Notes: a model not told the origin generated them from the letters alone. A stretch of 64,000 bases of DNA from Leguminivora glycinivorella (GCF_023078275.1 NC_062979.1:18271848-18335847), one strand, 5' to 3'; numbered from the stretch's first letter, positions 1 through 10,534 are shown. Program-made: numbers and translations.

Positions 1-2
1 CA

Positions 3-611
3 AGACGACCGGCATTTATGCCCTATGTCAAGGGAGTGACAGACAAGGTTGGTACCATACTAAAGAAGTATTCGATACAGACTGTGTACATGCCGTTGTC
101 GAAGGTGGCGGGGCAACTAAGGTCAGCAAAGGATGTTATTCCATATCAGACGCCAGGCGTTTATAAGATTGACTGTAGCTGTGGTAGTTCTTATATTGGA
201 GAAACCAAACGCACCATAGCGGAAAGGGTCAAAGAACATATCGCGGCGGTCAAAAAACGACAAATAAATAAGTCTGCGGTTGCCGAGCATTTGCTAGAGT
301 CAGGACCGAACCACTGGATTGAACTGCATAATCCCAAAGTCCTTTCAACTGAACGTCTTTACTATAGCAGGAAAGTACGTGAAGCGATTGAAATCAGGAA
401 ACATCGTAATTTCAATCAAAATGAAGGGCAAGGGATTTCATCTTCGTGGAATCCAGTGATTAGCAAGTGTAAACGTGAGAAAACTTCCCGTCTCATACCA
501 TCGGATGTCGTGAGTGTTGTATGTAGGCAGAGTGGCAACCCTAGCGTAAAAGTGACTGATGACAATCAAGTGCGGGTAGTTCGAAAAACTCGTACAGCTA
601 GAAGATGTTGA
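3..611 (+). CDS. Penelope-like element, C-terminal GIY-YIG endonuclease (5' end outside window)
   Basis: The frame is open from the window edge, so this is the 3' part of a longer retroelement protein. Family knowledge: Penelope-like elements encode a reverse transcriptase followed by a GIY-YIG nuclease that nicks the target DNA. Visible here: a GVYKIDC...SYIGET core about 50-65 residues after the first Met (position 18), a CSCG pair of cysteines before the YIG as in the Penelope CCHH-type linker, then KRTIAERVKEH with the conserved Arg of the helix. The C-terminus is charged and ends at a TGA just before the element's terminal repeat. No RT motifs are present because they would lie left of base 1. 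No frameshift is seen within the part shown; whether the whole element is intact cannot be judged. Confidence 0.85.
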   Translation, partial: RRPAFMPYVKGVTDKVGTILKKYSIQTVYMPLSKVAGQLRSAKDVIPYQTPGVYKIDCSCGSSYIGETKRTIAERVKEHIAAVKKRQINKSAVAEHLLESGPNHWIELHNPKVLSTERLYYSRKVREAIEIRKHRNFNQNEGQGISSSWNPVISKCKREKTSRLIPSDVVSVVCRQSGNPSVKVTDDNQVRVVRKTRTARRC

Positions 612-762
612 TACAACTCCCAGCCAGTCTACCCGTGACCACGGACGTAATGTCATGTCCGAAACGTCGGGTTAAATATAAAACGTAAGTTTTACGCGAT
701 TAAGTCCCGTTTTAATTTAATAATATGAGTGAAGATCGTGTTAGTTTAAATCAATATATATA
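612..762 (+). mobile_element. Penelope-like element 3' terminal region (pLTR-like)
   Basis: This directly follows the GIY-YIG stop codon. A related stretch occurs on the opposite strand at 44750-44966, sharing the end of the ORF, the hammerhead-like segment, the words GCGATTAAGTCCCGTTTT and the final GTTAGTNTAAATCAATAT. The shared end places the element boundary near 760. Confidence 0.7.
631..672 (+). ncRNA. Hammerhead-ribozyme-like fold in Penelope terminus (variant core)
   Basis: Stem I would be ACCC (631-634) with GGGT (669-672). The core reads GTGACCA (635-641), stem II GGAC (643-646) with GTCC (657-660), then GAAAC (661-665) and GTC (666-668). The normal core is CUGANGA; here positions 3 and 8 are G and C instead of C and G, which keeps their mutual pair. 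One C (642) is unpaired beside stem II and stem III is reduced to A-U/C-G with no loop. Penelope elements are known to carry hammerheads with reduced stem III. The covarying copy at 44800-44841 supports the fold; activity is inferred only. Confidence 0.55.
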
Positions 763-1085
763 TGATTATGACAGAAAATCAAAACCAACGAGAGCGATCT
801 TAAAGAAACTGAAGTAGTAAGAAAGTTTCTATTTCATGCAAGTGTTGAAAGCCAATAAATGCTCTTTCAAGTCCCCATGTAGGAAACGTTTCTTCCAAAA
901 CAAACTCGGTGCCGCGCGGATATCAACGTTTTTCCACAAGATTAATCCCATCGCCGAGGGAGCTAGTGCCGTAGGGTGAATGACACGCAGAAGCGGCTTT
1001 TCCTTCTCTTTCACACGTCTTTTTTATTCCACTTTATTTTGTAAGACATGCCATCTTTTCCAGGAAAGACTTTCTCAAGAAGTAC
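763..1085. other. Unassigned sequence
   Basis: No coding potential or repeat structure recognised. A 61-codon minus-strand open frame at 829-1014 has no family features. Confidence 0.3.
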
Positions 1086-1345
1086 ATAACATACAAACAT
1101 AAATCACGCCTGTGTCCCATAAAGGGGTAGGGGAACCACTAAAGTTGCAATACCACTCTTGGCAAAAAGGGGTTAAAAGAAATCGAAATTGTGACATTGC
1201 AGTGATAGGTTGCCAGCCTCTCGCCTACGCCACGATTTAACCCATATCCCACAGTTGACTTCTACGACACCCACGGGAAGAAAGGGGGTGGTGAAATTCT
1301 TAACCCGTCACCACGGGTTCCCAAGAAGTGCCATACTTATACTAC
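1086..1345. repeat. Dispersed lepidopteran repeat, copy 1
   Basis: The stretch containing CCCATAAAGGGGTAGGGG, a CAGTGCCACTC-like block and CTCGCCTACGCCACGATT reappears in degraded form at 27212-27395 in the same orientation. I recognise the wording as a common repeat of moth genomes but cannot assign a class. Confidence 0.5.
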
Positions 1346-1412
1346 CGGAGGCAATGCTCTTGGAGTTAAGACTATGAGATGAATATGTCTGATCATATAT
1401 CAACATTAACAT

Positions 1413-2012
1413 GCAGGGTGTCCCAGAAGTGTTAGATTTAAATGTAATGTGTATTTATATAATCTTACTATTTGCATGTTACCTATTATGTTACTGGCTT
1501 ACAGCAAGCATGTCTATTCTTCATAGTATTTGAATTTTATATTTCGCCTGTTCTTATTTTTGTCTGCATGACAATATCATGTCACTTGATTTGTTTGTTT
1601 ACTTTAGGATGCACGTTATTTAATATATCTTAATTATACCTAAACAGTCTCGTGTTATTTAACCATTGCGTACTCAGAAAGCTGCGCTACAAGAAGTGCC
1701 ACGCCACAGTGACACCAGAGGTAGGGCATTTCAAGAGGACCCTAAACAACCTAACATGATCTCAGTAAAATGTTCACCGTTTTCAAGTTATTTCCAAAAT
1801 AAGTTTTTTTTTCAGGATCGGCTTTCGCGTTACAATTTTAGTTCTAGCATCCAATTTAAATCCTATAGAAGTCATTTTTTGGTGTGCTGAAAAAGGAAAA
1901 CTTAGTTTGGAAATAACTCCAAAATGGTGAACACTTTACTGAGGTCATGTTCGGTTGGTTAGGATCCTCTTGAGCTGCCGTACCTATGGTAGTACTTCCG
2001 GGACACACTGTA
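1413..2012. mobile_element. Foldback MITE with GTGTCCCRGAAGT ends
   Basis: The left end CAGGGTGTCCCAGAAGT (1414-1430) matches the reverse complement of the right end (CAGTGTGTCCCGGAAGT, about 1993-2010). Inside, about 65 bp at 1733-1797 (starting CAAGAGGACCCTAA, ending AGTTATTTCCA) is the reverse complement, with a few mismatches, of 1900-1974. The left half has about 260 bp between the terminal match and the inner arm, so it may carry an insertion. No transposase. Confidence 0.7.
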
Positions 2013-2039
2013 TATCATCTTCCTTCCTAATCTGAGAAC

Positions 2040-2338
2040 TACTAGTTCATAATTTTGCGCTATTAAGGCATTAGAAGGTATTCCCAAAAGTAGGAAGTCC
2101 TTTGGACACTCTATCATTCATTTAATAATAATCAAATATTAATGATAATAAATAATAATGTTATATGTAAAGAATCGCAGACTATATAAAAATGTATAGT
2201 TATTGAACAAATGTATAAAATGTAGATAATGTGTATAGATGTAATTACATAAATATGTGCAATAATCTAATATGGTAAAAGTTATGACCTGTAATTTTCA
2301 TTACCAATAAAGAATGTCTATGTCTATGTCTATGTCCA
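2040..2338 (+). mobile_element. LINE 3' end with (TCTATG)n tail
   Basis: AT-rich untranslated sequence with an AATAAAG near 2308, followed at once by four copies of a six-base unit (TCTATG). Non-LTR retrotransposons of the Jockey/CR1 group in insects end this way. Class is inferred from the tail only; no coding part remains. Confidence 0.5.
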
Positions 2339-3087
2339 TTTTGATTCGATCTGTATTTTTCACGACAAAATAAAACCTACTGGGGACCAATTTTTGAATT
2401 TCAAAAGCATAAATTAGCCATTCGAAAGTCTGCGGAAAACGACAAAATGCTATTTTTGAGAAAGGCTAGTAGTAATTTTAAATCTAGTGGTAATGACCAC
2501 TCGTTTTTATTTCTGTTAGTAGAATTTAAATCGTTCGTAGCGGAGATATTATATTAAACGATATTCACGAAATTGAATGGTCGTCATTCAAAAATCTACT
2601 CCTTGTATAGATGCTGGCCAAAGTTGCAGCAATAATGCAGCACATTTTTGCAGGGAATGTAAAATTTCACACAAACTCGACGTTATGATATATTATGACA
2701 TATCAGTATTATGTCATAACGTCGAGTTAACCGCAAACCCAAAAACATTTCACTACCGTGACACTATGATATCGATACTGTGGCACTAATGCCACGTCTA
2801 CACACAAGCATAAAGAACCGAATAATTAACCGTACATAATGCGATTTAGTGCGGCACGCAATAAACCCAGCGTGCCGTGAACGATAACGGTCGAGCGGGA
2901 TCAGGACCAAGAACGCCCCGCTGAATCAATGCAACTTCAAAAGGTTCCAAAATTAAATTTTATCCGGCTCATTTTATAAAGTTCAATGGCCTTCAACTGA
3001 GGCAACTTTCCCTTGCATTGTGACTCGAGCATATTTCATAATTTCAAATGAGAAATAGCTTCTAATTGAATAACTAAAATGAATATA
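2339..3087. other. Unassigned sequence with one hairpin
   Basis: No gene seen. At 2676-2729 there is an inverted repeat, AACTCGACGTTATGA paired with TCATAACGTCGAGTT, separated by about 24 bases. Confidence 0.4.
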
Positions 3088-3314
3088 TAGAACATTCTTA
3101 CACAGATTTACTGAGTTCCACGCTAAGCTCAAGCTGTGTTGTAGGTACCCAGCCGATGATTAAGTATACAAAGAATAACCCCCCAATTGAGGAACAAATA
3201 TCTGTGCTCATCATACATTTATTATATGCCCTTTCCGGGATTCTAACTAAGGAGCACAGTGCATCGGCTTCGCAGATAGGGTATCTATCCACTAGTTATA
3301 ATAGACCGGTCGTC
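3088..3314 (-). mobile_element. tRNA-related SINE, minus orientation
   Basis: It begins ACATTCTTACACAGATT, contains a degenerate reverse-strand B-box region (CCGGGATTCTAACTAAGG), and ends GACCGGTCGTC. The same start recurs at 63925 and the forward-strand head (GACCGGTCTGGTGCAGTGG) at 47518. The family is common in Lepidoptera. A 135-codon open frame (3156-3563) runs across it and is not a gene. Confidence 0.65.
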
Positions 3315-4534
3315 GAACTTAATTTAAATAATTCGAAGGAACCTTTCGTTTTTGAAAAAACTTTTTTTAAGAAAAAACTTTATTTCTTTAGTTTCTATGA
3401 CTTAACTTGTATCGAGAGAGAAGATGGCGCAGAAATTATTATCTGTCTCCACACGGAACTATCTTTTAAGAACATACTTTCTACTAATAGGGACAAAGCC
3501 ACCAGCTGCTGTAGCGAAAATAGCAAATCTAATATTACTGACATACTTAATGCACTTAGCTGATTGGCACCAAAGCATCAATTGTGGTCAGTAAGTGCCG
3601 CTATAAGGCTCTGAGGGTGCATCTTAATAGTACTAGACTCATATCTAATTTGACTAAATAAATGATTGTTTTCTGTAATATTTGACATAAGAATAAAATA
3701 TTTAATTATTTTGGGTATTAAATGTGTACGCTGACTGACTACATATTTTTAATTCAAAAATTTGAGTAATTTTTTAAAATTTTGTCCACTGAAAACGTTG
3801 TCGGCCATGTAGTGACGTCATAGAATTCGTGTCAAATCAATCACTGACATAATGACCTTTATGCCTCGTACTTAAAGTGTCAGAAAGTGTTGTTTTTGCT
3901 CTGAATTACTTCATTCACAGAAAATCTATAGATGAGATGTCTGATGTTGTTTTTGCCTGATTGCGTAAAAGCAAGGACGATTATAAAGGACCAGCAGAGT
4001 CCATACTAAATACCGTACCCCGTTGGCAGCCGTAAATCTATGTCACTAGATGTCACTAAGAGTGTCATTTGAATAAAAATGTCGTTTTTTTTTTAAATAC
4101 GCACGCGGTAGTTCAACGGCATTACAAGTGATACAGTGAAAAGTATATAGATGACGCTAGGGGCCCGTGTCATGTTTCAGTCCCTGTTTACAACGCCAGC
4201 CATCGTTCTTATTTTGAATTATGACAATCATGCAAAAGAGTACCATACTGTCAAATTTTCTATCTCTTTCATTTTGAGCGTGACGTCAATGATTAGTAAT
4301 ATTACTTTCAATATATTTAAAATTTAGATTTTAATGAGGCCATTTCGAACGGTGTTTATGATAGATATCATGTTGACAATCAATCTCCTGACCGTCTCGC
4401 TCATACCAATCCTATCCTATATTTGAACGAGTGCGACCGAAACAGTTGAGTATTATTGAAGATTTTTGAATGTCTAAAATCTTATTGGTAGTTGTCGAAA
4501 ACCCGCTTTTTCCAAGTGTTGGCGCGACGTCAAG
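3315..4534. other. Unassigned AT-rich sequence
   Basis: No coding region, inverted repeat or tail recognised over this stretch apart from short homopolymers. Confidence 0.3.
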
Positions 4535-4683
4535 TGGGTGATAGGCGTACGAGCAAGTACGCGTTGGATGGTCGACTACTATGCGCAGCGGTTTTTACGC
4601 GTAATTACGGTGACACACAATCGAAAAAGGTCGTCGAGCCATAAGTACGCATACCTGCTCGTATCGTACGTTTATCACCCACT
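4535..4683. mobile_element. Short MITE with GTGGGTGAT ends
   Basis: GTGGGTGATAGGCGTACGA at 4534-4552 is inverted at 4650-4684 as ...CGTACGTTTATCACCCAC. The element is about 150 bp with no coding content. The following CAGACTGCGTTTCGATCGGC block resembles parts of the MITE family at 18531 and 30284. Confidence 0.6.
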
Positions 4684-4778
4684 TCAGACTGCGTTTCGAT
4701 CGGCGTTTAGCGACAATGATTATCAGCTCGGCTTCATGGCTTTACGAACCTTAGCTCGGACCATCGAATATGAAACTC

Positions 4779-4816
4779 ATAAACTTCTTTATACACAAGG
4801 GTATAAAGAAGTTTAT
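4779..4816. repeat. Perfect hairpin, 16-bp arms
   Basis: ATAAACTTCTTTATAC (4779-4794) and its exact reverse complement (4801-4816) are separated by six bases. Function unknown. Confidence 0.7.
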
Positions 4817-4907
4817 AACCAGGTGCTCTATGACACCATTGCACCAATCTGTCGCCAGCACCGCTACACTTCAACGGCCAAGTCACACAACATCCATACT
4901 AATATTA

Positions 4908-6186
4908 TTGGGTTGGTAAGAAAGTAATGAGCGATCGATTGAATTCCACATAAAATTTTTGAGAGAGTTCTAGAATCTTCTATGGTCGAAAGTATATAAA
5001 GAGCGAGTCGCACAGTTTCTCGTCAGTCATTCACTAGCTGTCGCCGAGCTAATATAAGGAAGAAAATGGACGAATTAAAAGTGCATGTAAGGCATTGCTT
5101 ACTATATGAATTTCAGTCTGGCCATTCAGCCGCCGAAGCAGTGCGTAATATATGTCAGCGTGTTGCTCCTGAAGTTGTGTCTGAGGCCACGGCGAAACGA
5201 TGGTTCCAGCGGTTTCGTAGTGGCGACTTTTCATTATCAGATCAACCTAAGTCTGGTCGACCGGTGAAGATTGATGTAGCCAAATTAAAAACCTTAATTG
5301 AAGGAGATCCGAGGCTAACGAGTCGTACTCTTGCTACCGAGTTAGGCTGCTTTCATGTCACCATAGAAACACATTTACACGAGTTGGGAAAAAACTACAA
5401 ATACAGTGTTTGGATACCGCACGAACTAGATAGACATCAACTAAACCGCCGGGCCGATATCTGCATACAACTTCTGTCTTTTCGCCGCACATTCAACTGG
5501 TGGGACCATCTTATCACTGGAGATGAAAAATGGATCTTATATATAAATCACACACGCAAACGTCAGTGGCTAGCTCCAAACGAAAAAGGAATAGAGGCAA
5601 CAAAAACAGAGCCTCACCCGAAAAAAGTTATGCTGTCCGTTTGGTGGGATATTCATGGTATTATTCACTGGGAACTCCTACCAAGTGGAATGACTGGTAC
5701 CGTCAGTATACTGTAATCAGCTTGAAAATTTAAACCAAAAAATCTGTCAGAATCGTCCACAGCATGCTAAAGTTTTTTCTTTATTTAAAAATTATTTAAA
5801 GTATTTTTTCTTACACGACAATGCTCGCCCACACATTGCAAAAGTGACTCGGCTAAAGCTATTGGAGCTAGGTTGGAAAGTGATACCTCATCCACCGTAC
5901 TCTCCAGACTTGGCACCTACGGATTACGCATTGTTCAGATCGCTAAGCAATGCCTTGAATGAAAAAAAGTTCGATGATCAAGCCCATCTACGACAGTACA
6001 TAGCTGAGTTTTTTGAATCTAAACCTAAGAACTTCTTCGCTGATGCTATTCATTCTTTACCAGAACGATGGAGACAAGTAGTAGATAACGAAGGCCGTTA
6101 TATTTTTGATAAATGATTAAAATAATAAATTAAATAAAAATTACAATATTGGTTATGATTCGCTCATTACTTTCTTACCAACCCAA
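4908..6186 (+). mobile_element. mariner transposon, complete ends
   Basis: Perfect 27-bp terminal inverted repeats start TTGGGTTGGTAAGAAAGTAA at 4908 and end at 6186, flanked on both sides by TA (4906-4907 and 6187-6188). Length 1279 bp is normal for a mariner. Identical ends point to a fairly recent insertion, although the transposase is broken. Confidence 0.95.
5066..6116 (+). pseudogene. mariner transposase, DD34D, single frameshift
   Basis: Cut-and-paste transposase for the surrounding element. The first piece (5066-5716) has the paired helix-turn-helix region (RNICQRVAPEVVSEATAKRW, then SGRPVKID) and WIPHELDRHQLNRR, followed by TGDEKWILY with the first catalytic Asp. A one-base frameshift near 5702-5709 moves the frame; from 5709 to 6116 the frame is open again and gives HDNARPH (second Asp) and YSPDLAPTDY (third Asp) with 34 residues between the second and third, as in mariner. 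About ten extra residues (SLFKNYLKYF) sit just before HDNARPH. Start chosen at the ATG about 160 bp inside the left end. The frameshift makes a full product unlikely. Confidence 0.92.
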
Positions 6187-6409
6187 TATAAATGGGAAAG
6201 TGTGTGTGTCTGTTTGTTTGTCCATCTTTCACGGCAAAACGGAGCGACGTATTGACGTGATTTTTTAAGTGGAGATAGTTGAAGGGATGGAAAGTGACAT
6301 AGGCTACTTTTTGTCTCTTTTTATATCCCCCACTTCCTTAGAATGGAGGATGGAAGTTTGTGGAGAGATTTTCGAATTTAACGCGAGCGAAGCCGCGGCG
6401 AAGGCTAGT

Positions 6410-6571
6410 TAACTATAATAATAAAGAAATCGCAGTAAGGAACTTTATGTAGATTTCATTACTTTTTAGAGATAAACAAGCAGCTCCATCGAGACGGCTA
6501 TTTTTTACAGAATGTTTTTGGTGGGATATACATAGGCATAGGTATATAACACTAACAAGGTATCTATTGTC
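6410..6571. other. Unassigned sequence
   Basis: Short stretch between the Helitron end and the next MITE; nothing recognised. Confidence 0.3.
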
Positions 6572-6574
6572 TTA

Positions 6575-6707
6575 GTCCGTTTTCACATTATCCGATCCGA
6601 TATCGGATGTCGGAAGGATTTAAATGGAAAAAATCCAAGATAGCGCCTGTAATGTATGGGGTATCAGTCCTACATCCGATATCGGATCGGATAATGTGAA
6701 AACGCAT
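6575..6707. mobile_element. 133-bp MITE, TTA target duplication (copy 1)
   Basis: Ends read CGTTTTCACATTATCCGATC and the reverse complement, with arms of over 30 bp including the palindrome CCGATATCGG. TTA flanks both ends (6572-6574, 6708-6710). The same element, same length, lies at 43284-43416 in opposite internal orientation. TWA target duplication suggests PIF/Harbinger mobilisation (inference). Confidence 0.85.
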
Positions 6708-7140
6708 TTAGTCTCATTAATTATTACTTATGTCAGAGTTTCACTAATTATTTCCTTTTATTCATTTATTATCTCAGTTTAGGTTTATACGAGTACCAAA
6801 CGAGTAGTATACGAGTATAAAATATATTACCAAAACAATACAAACTATCATTAATTTATTATAAAAACGTAATCCAAAGTGCCACACCTGGCGGCCTAAC
6901 TATCCGCGTTGTGTCCAAGACGAAGCCTGACCGATGAAGCTAGCAAGTCTCTCTACATGTTAGCTGAAATACTGTCAAACCATTCACTGTGATTACTCAG
7001 ATTATTATAAGCAAAATGATCTTCGAATGAACTTTCTGGACAATTGAGATGCATGGGCGCAGTCGAAACCAGCTCGCCCCTTCAGCCGTGTCCCGTTGAA
7101 AATCGGAAAGATTCTTTTCCTTAGCACATTTAATGTTTAC
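6708..7140. other. Unassigned sequence
   Basis: No gene or repeat recognised. Confidence 0.3.
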
Positions 7141-7200
7141 AAATTGGATTCGCCTTCTGTCACCTAAACTAAATTGGATTCGCCTTCTGTCACCTAAATT
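7141..7200. repeat. 30-bp tandem duplication
   Basis: The unit AAATTGGATTCGCCTTCTGT plus CACCTAAA(C/T) is repeated twice with one or two differences. Confidence 0.9.
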
Positions 7201-7639
7201 TTATGTATGAGGTCATTGGTCATACAATTATTAATTTATACAGTTATTAATTCTGTATCTCTACTCGCATTGCTGCTGCGATTCTAAAATATTTAATATC
7301 CATATATTATGAATATTCAATAAATCATACAATGACATTTGTGATGTGACATGGATGTCAGATGTCACTGGATGTCACATCTGTTGGCACAATGATTGCG
7401 TTTTTTTGAACGTATTTGAGCTCAACATATAGGTTTATTATCACTAAGTATATTATATTAATGAACAACGAAACGGATGTGACATTTTCCTAGTCCACCA
7501 ACGTCATCTAGTCGTTTTATTTGGCAATAATTAGACAACATGCGAACAAACTTAGCCAGCGAAGCGATCACAACTACGTCGAGGCCGACCAAAAAATATA
7601 ATTTGTAAAAATTGTGTTTTGAGCCAATATTTTGATATT
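7201..7639. other. Unassigned sequence with ATGTCAC repeats
   Basis: Around 7345-7382 short words GGATGTCA/GATGTCAC occur several times in a row; otherwise nothing recognised. Confidence 0.3.
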
Positions 7640-7810
7640 AAAATAAAGTTTTTTGATAGTTATTCATAGTATAATATAAAAACAAGTAAAAAAATGTGTA
7701 AAAATATATTTTTTTCCACTCCCGGGTTACGAAACAACGCCATCTAGTTTTAAAGCATAAACTAAGCTTTTTTCAGGGGTACGCTTTTTTGTATGGGCTA
7801 TATCAGTCTA
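7640..7810 (-). repeat. Dispersed repeat fragment (ACTAGATGGCG family)
   Basis: The reverse complement of CGAAACAACGCCATCTAG plus TTTTAAAGC (7730-7757) matches CTTAAAACTAGATGGCGCTG at 28632-28651. Two copies in opposite orientations; class unknown. Confidence 0.4.
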
Positions 7811-7959
7811 GTATTAAATGGTCCTTGGTAAAAGTATTCTTTAAAAATATTTCTTGCGGTTTATAAGTCATAATAAAATATAGTGATATTTTTTTTTCGG
7901 TTAACAGTAAGTAACAATATAAGACAAACTTTAAAAAAGGGTCAAGTAGCCTATTGGTA

Positions 7960-8080
7960 AACTCCATCGTTTCTAGCCAACATCACAATGCAATTAGCTT
8001 ACGATTCGTAGCTAGCTTTCCCTGCCACCACCGCTCTACTGTAGTGACTTGACACTTGAACCAGACTGCGCTTCGATCTT
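7960..8080. mobile_element. Fragment of the CAAACGCT MITE family
   Basis: ATTAGCTTACGATTCGTAGC and CCAGACTGCGCTTCGATC match internal parts of the element at 18531-18720. The ends are lost. Confidence 0.4.
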
Positions 8081-8967
8081 CACGTTTTTTAAATTAAAAG
8101 GGCGATTCTCAGGGACAACGTTCGTTGCCTGATTTCGGTGCTGATTTTTATTTACTACTTTATTGATATGTCAGTCAATTTACTAAAATCTAGCCTAAAT
8201 ATAAAAAATATTGGTGGTGGAGGCCTCCATTAGAACCTTATAGTTTGTAAGAAATCGGACATTTCAAAATCACCAAAATTATGTATGGGCACTGTAATCA
8301 ATTTGCTCCACCGAATTCAATTTTTTACACATTATTCCACATTTCAACTAATATATAACTTATTATTCAAATTATTGATATTTTTCATTTTAATTCGATG
8401 ACAGGTCATGTAAAAAGGCTCATAATCGCGTAATTTTACTAAATTTAACATGGTAATGTGCTAGTCATTATCGAGTAGAGAATTTTGTACCCATAGTATG
8501 GTTTAATTTGCTTAGAAACACAGTTCTATGTTTTTCAAAGTATATCCTACTATTTAAGTATGAAATGTTAGAAAATAATGGACGTTTAATCAGTTTACAA
8601 CGTGGCAATCGGAGTTCGGTGGTCACTTTTTTGATATCGGTGGTCAAAAACTGCACCGAAACCACGGAAATCAACTCCACTGATATCAAATTTTATAGCA
8701 TTTTTGGAGATAACTGCAATAGCATGCATGATACAGAGGAGATGTCATAATGACGTAATAACATACTTTCAAGGATTTATTAGTACCTTGCATAACGACA
8801 AATGCACCTAAACTGTTGGAGTAAATTGATCCACTGAATGTTAAACAACATGGGACCAAACCCATGCAGCGAACGACTGAGAAACCTTCAAAAAGTGCCC
8901 GTTATAAAATGGTACTTCATCTCCTCTACACTGAATGGTTAAAACATAGCTAAAACATACTTTATTA
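8081..8967. other. Unassigned sequence
   Basis: Open frames of 73-80 codons exist on both strands over 8468-8750 but they overlap one another and show no family features. Nothing else recognised. Confidence 0.3.
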
Positions 8968-9236
8968 ATGCCTTGGTGTCCCTGATCTACTAATTTGTAA
9001 GAGTACTGTCATGTTTAAAAAATTACACCGAAATCAGTCACTAGCCCGGGACTCATGGTAAATTTGTCTTTACTCGATGAGTTTAGCTAACATATTATTT
9101 TATGCCTTGGTGTCCCTGATCTACTAATTTGTAAGAGTACTGTCATGTTTAAAAAATTACACCGAAATCAGTCACTAGCCCGGGACTCATGGAAAATTTG
9201 TCTTTACTCGATGAGTTAGCTAACATATTATTTTTA
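8968..9236. repeat. 134-bp direct tandem duplication
   Basis: ATGCCTTGGTGTCCCTGATC starts at 8968 and again at 9102. The two units differ by only a few bases (CATGGTAAA versus CATGGAAAA, GTTTAGC versus GTTAGC), so the duplication is recent. Confidence 0.92.
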
Positions 9237-9975
9237 TACAGAAAATATGATAGGTTAACTAATACCTTATACGTGAATATCTATAACAACTGCGATCAAC
9301 AACGCCATCTTGAGTTATGATTTTTTGTTTTGCATATTCTGGGTGCGGGTCACGCCCACCGACGGTCATTATTCGCATTTAATATTTTATTACTCATATT
9401 ATACAAATAATAAATAAATAATGTTATAGTGTACCAAATAGAACAGAGGCTAAAGATTATCTCTGATTTAATTCAGATTTTTAGAACAGTCCGTTCTGAC
9501 GTTTTTTGCCGCGGACACGTAAAAACGCGCCTCCTGAGAATTGCCCAAAAATTACAATATCTAGATAGTTGTAGTTGGAATATTTTAACAGCATTTAATG
9601 GAAATCTTGCAGATAAAACTGCGCAAATGTGATTAAAATAGGTATATAAATAGCAATATCAAGTGAACAATTCTTTTCAAACGAAAATTTAACACTCAAG
9701 TAGAATGACAGGTTTCAGTTATGATCCCGGTAATACGACCAGTCGTAAAAAAGGCGTTTTAGCTTCAAGTGCAATAACTCTCAGGCTCAAGACGATTTAC
9801 GTCAGCAATAAAAAGGTGGCACTCAAAAAAAATCAATAATTGATTCTACCATTCCCACTGAATCCAATTTATTGCTTTTGAAAATTATTTTATCAAAATC
9901 TAGAAAATTACTTTGCAAATCCGCGAACAGATAACGTGCTAGTCTACTAACCCGTACTACTTGCTTATATTTTGC
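9237..9975. other. Unassigned sequence
   Basis: A 67-codon open frame at 9429-9632 is not recognisable as a protein family. No repeats seen. Confidence 0.3.
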
Positions 9976-10241
9976 ACTAGCTTTTGCCCGCGGCTTCGCT
10001 CGCGTTAAATTCGATAATTGTGGAATGCTCCATAAGAATTTACAATCTTTATTTTAGGGAAGTGGGAGGTTAGAAAGAGACAAAATGTAGCCTATGTCAC
10101 TTTCCATCCCTTCAGCTATCTCCCCTTAAAAAATTACGCCAATTCGTCGCTCCGTTTTGCCGTGAAAGACGGACAAACAAACAGACACACTTTCCCATTT
10201 ATAATATTAAATCAATAAATTAAATAAGTAATAAGTATGGA
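9976..10241 (-). mobile_element. Lep1/MINE-type Helitron fragment, minus orientation
   Basis: Starts ACTAGCTTTTGCCCGCGGCT, contains the GACGGACAAACAAACAGACA block, and ends near TATAATATTA then AGTATGGAT, with about 23 AT-rich bases inserted between those two words. Same family as 4892, 45570, 46396 and 47884. Confidence 0.8.
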
Positions 10242-10396
10242 TGCAATTAATGTTCCCACCTGCCGACTGCAAAAGAAATACCTACCTACGCAAATTAATA
10301 TTATGTATAACAGACCACCACCAAGAACGGCACGTGTTTTGCCTCTGCATCCTCAGTAGATGCTTGGAGATGTTGACGGTCGACGTAGGAGAATGA
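10242..10396. other. Unassigned sequence
   Basis: Short spacer; nothing recognised. Confidence 0.3.
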
Positions 10397-10534
10397 CCAG
10401 GGGGGTCTACCATGACGTGCTGAAGACGTTCAGTTTAGGTTGAGAGAGATGGACGGAGCTATGTAACTGCTATAGCTGTGTCCCTTTCTCTCAACCTAAA
10501 CTGAACGTCTTTAGTACGTCATGGTAACCCCCCA
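10397..10534. mobile_element. Foldback MITE, ~137 bp
   Basis: Arms of about 50 bp: left CCATGACGTGCTGAAGACGT with following TCAGTTTAGG, right its near-exact reverse complement ending GTCATGGTAACCCCCCAG. The loop is only about 40 bp. Confidence 0.85.

Larger units (their letters stand above)
4892..6409 (+). mobile_element. Lep1/MINE-type Helitron fragment, split by a mariner
   Basis: ATCCATACTAATATTA before the mariner and AAATGGGAAAGTGTGTGTG after it are contiguous in the other copies of this family in the window (45570, and reversed at 46396). The element runs to GCGAGCGAAGCCGCG then CTAGT at 6405-6409, the Helitron-like end after a short hairpin. About 235 bp without the mariner; non-autonomous. 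Confidence 0.75.

Noticed and set aside
3156..3563. 135-codon open frame
   Set aside because: It crosses a reverse-oriented SINE and has no protein family features.
4538..4927. 129-codon open frame
   Set aside because: It lies over a MITE, a perfect hairpin and the border of the mariner; chance frame.
9429..9632. 67-codon open frame
   Set aside because: No recognisable features; isolated in unassigned sequence.
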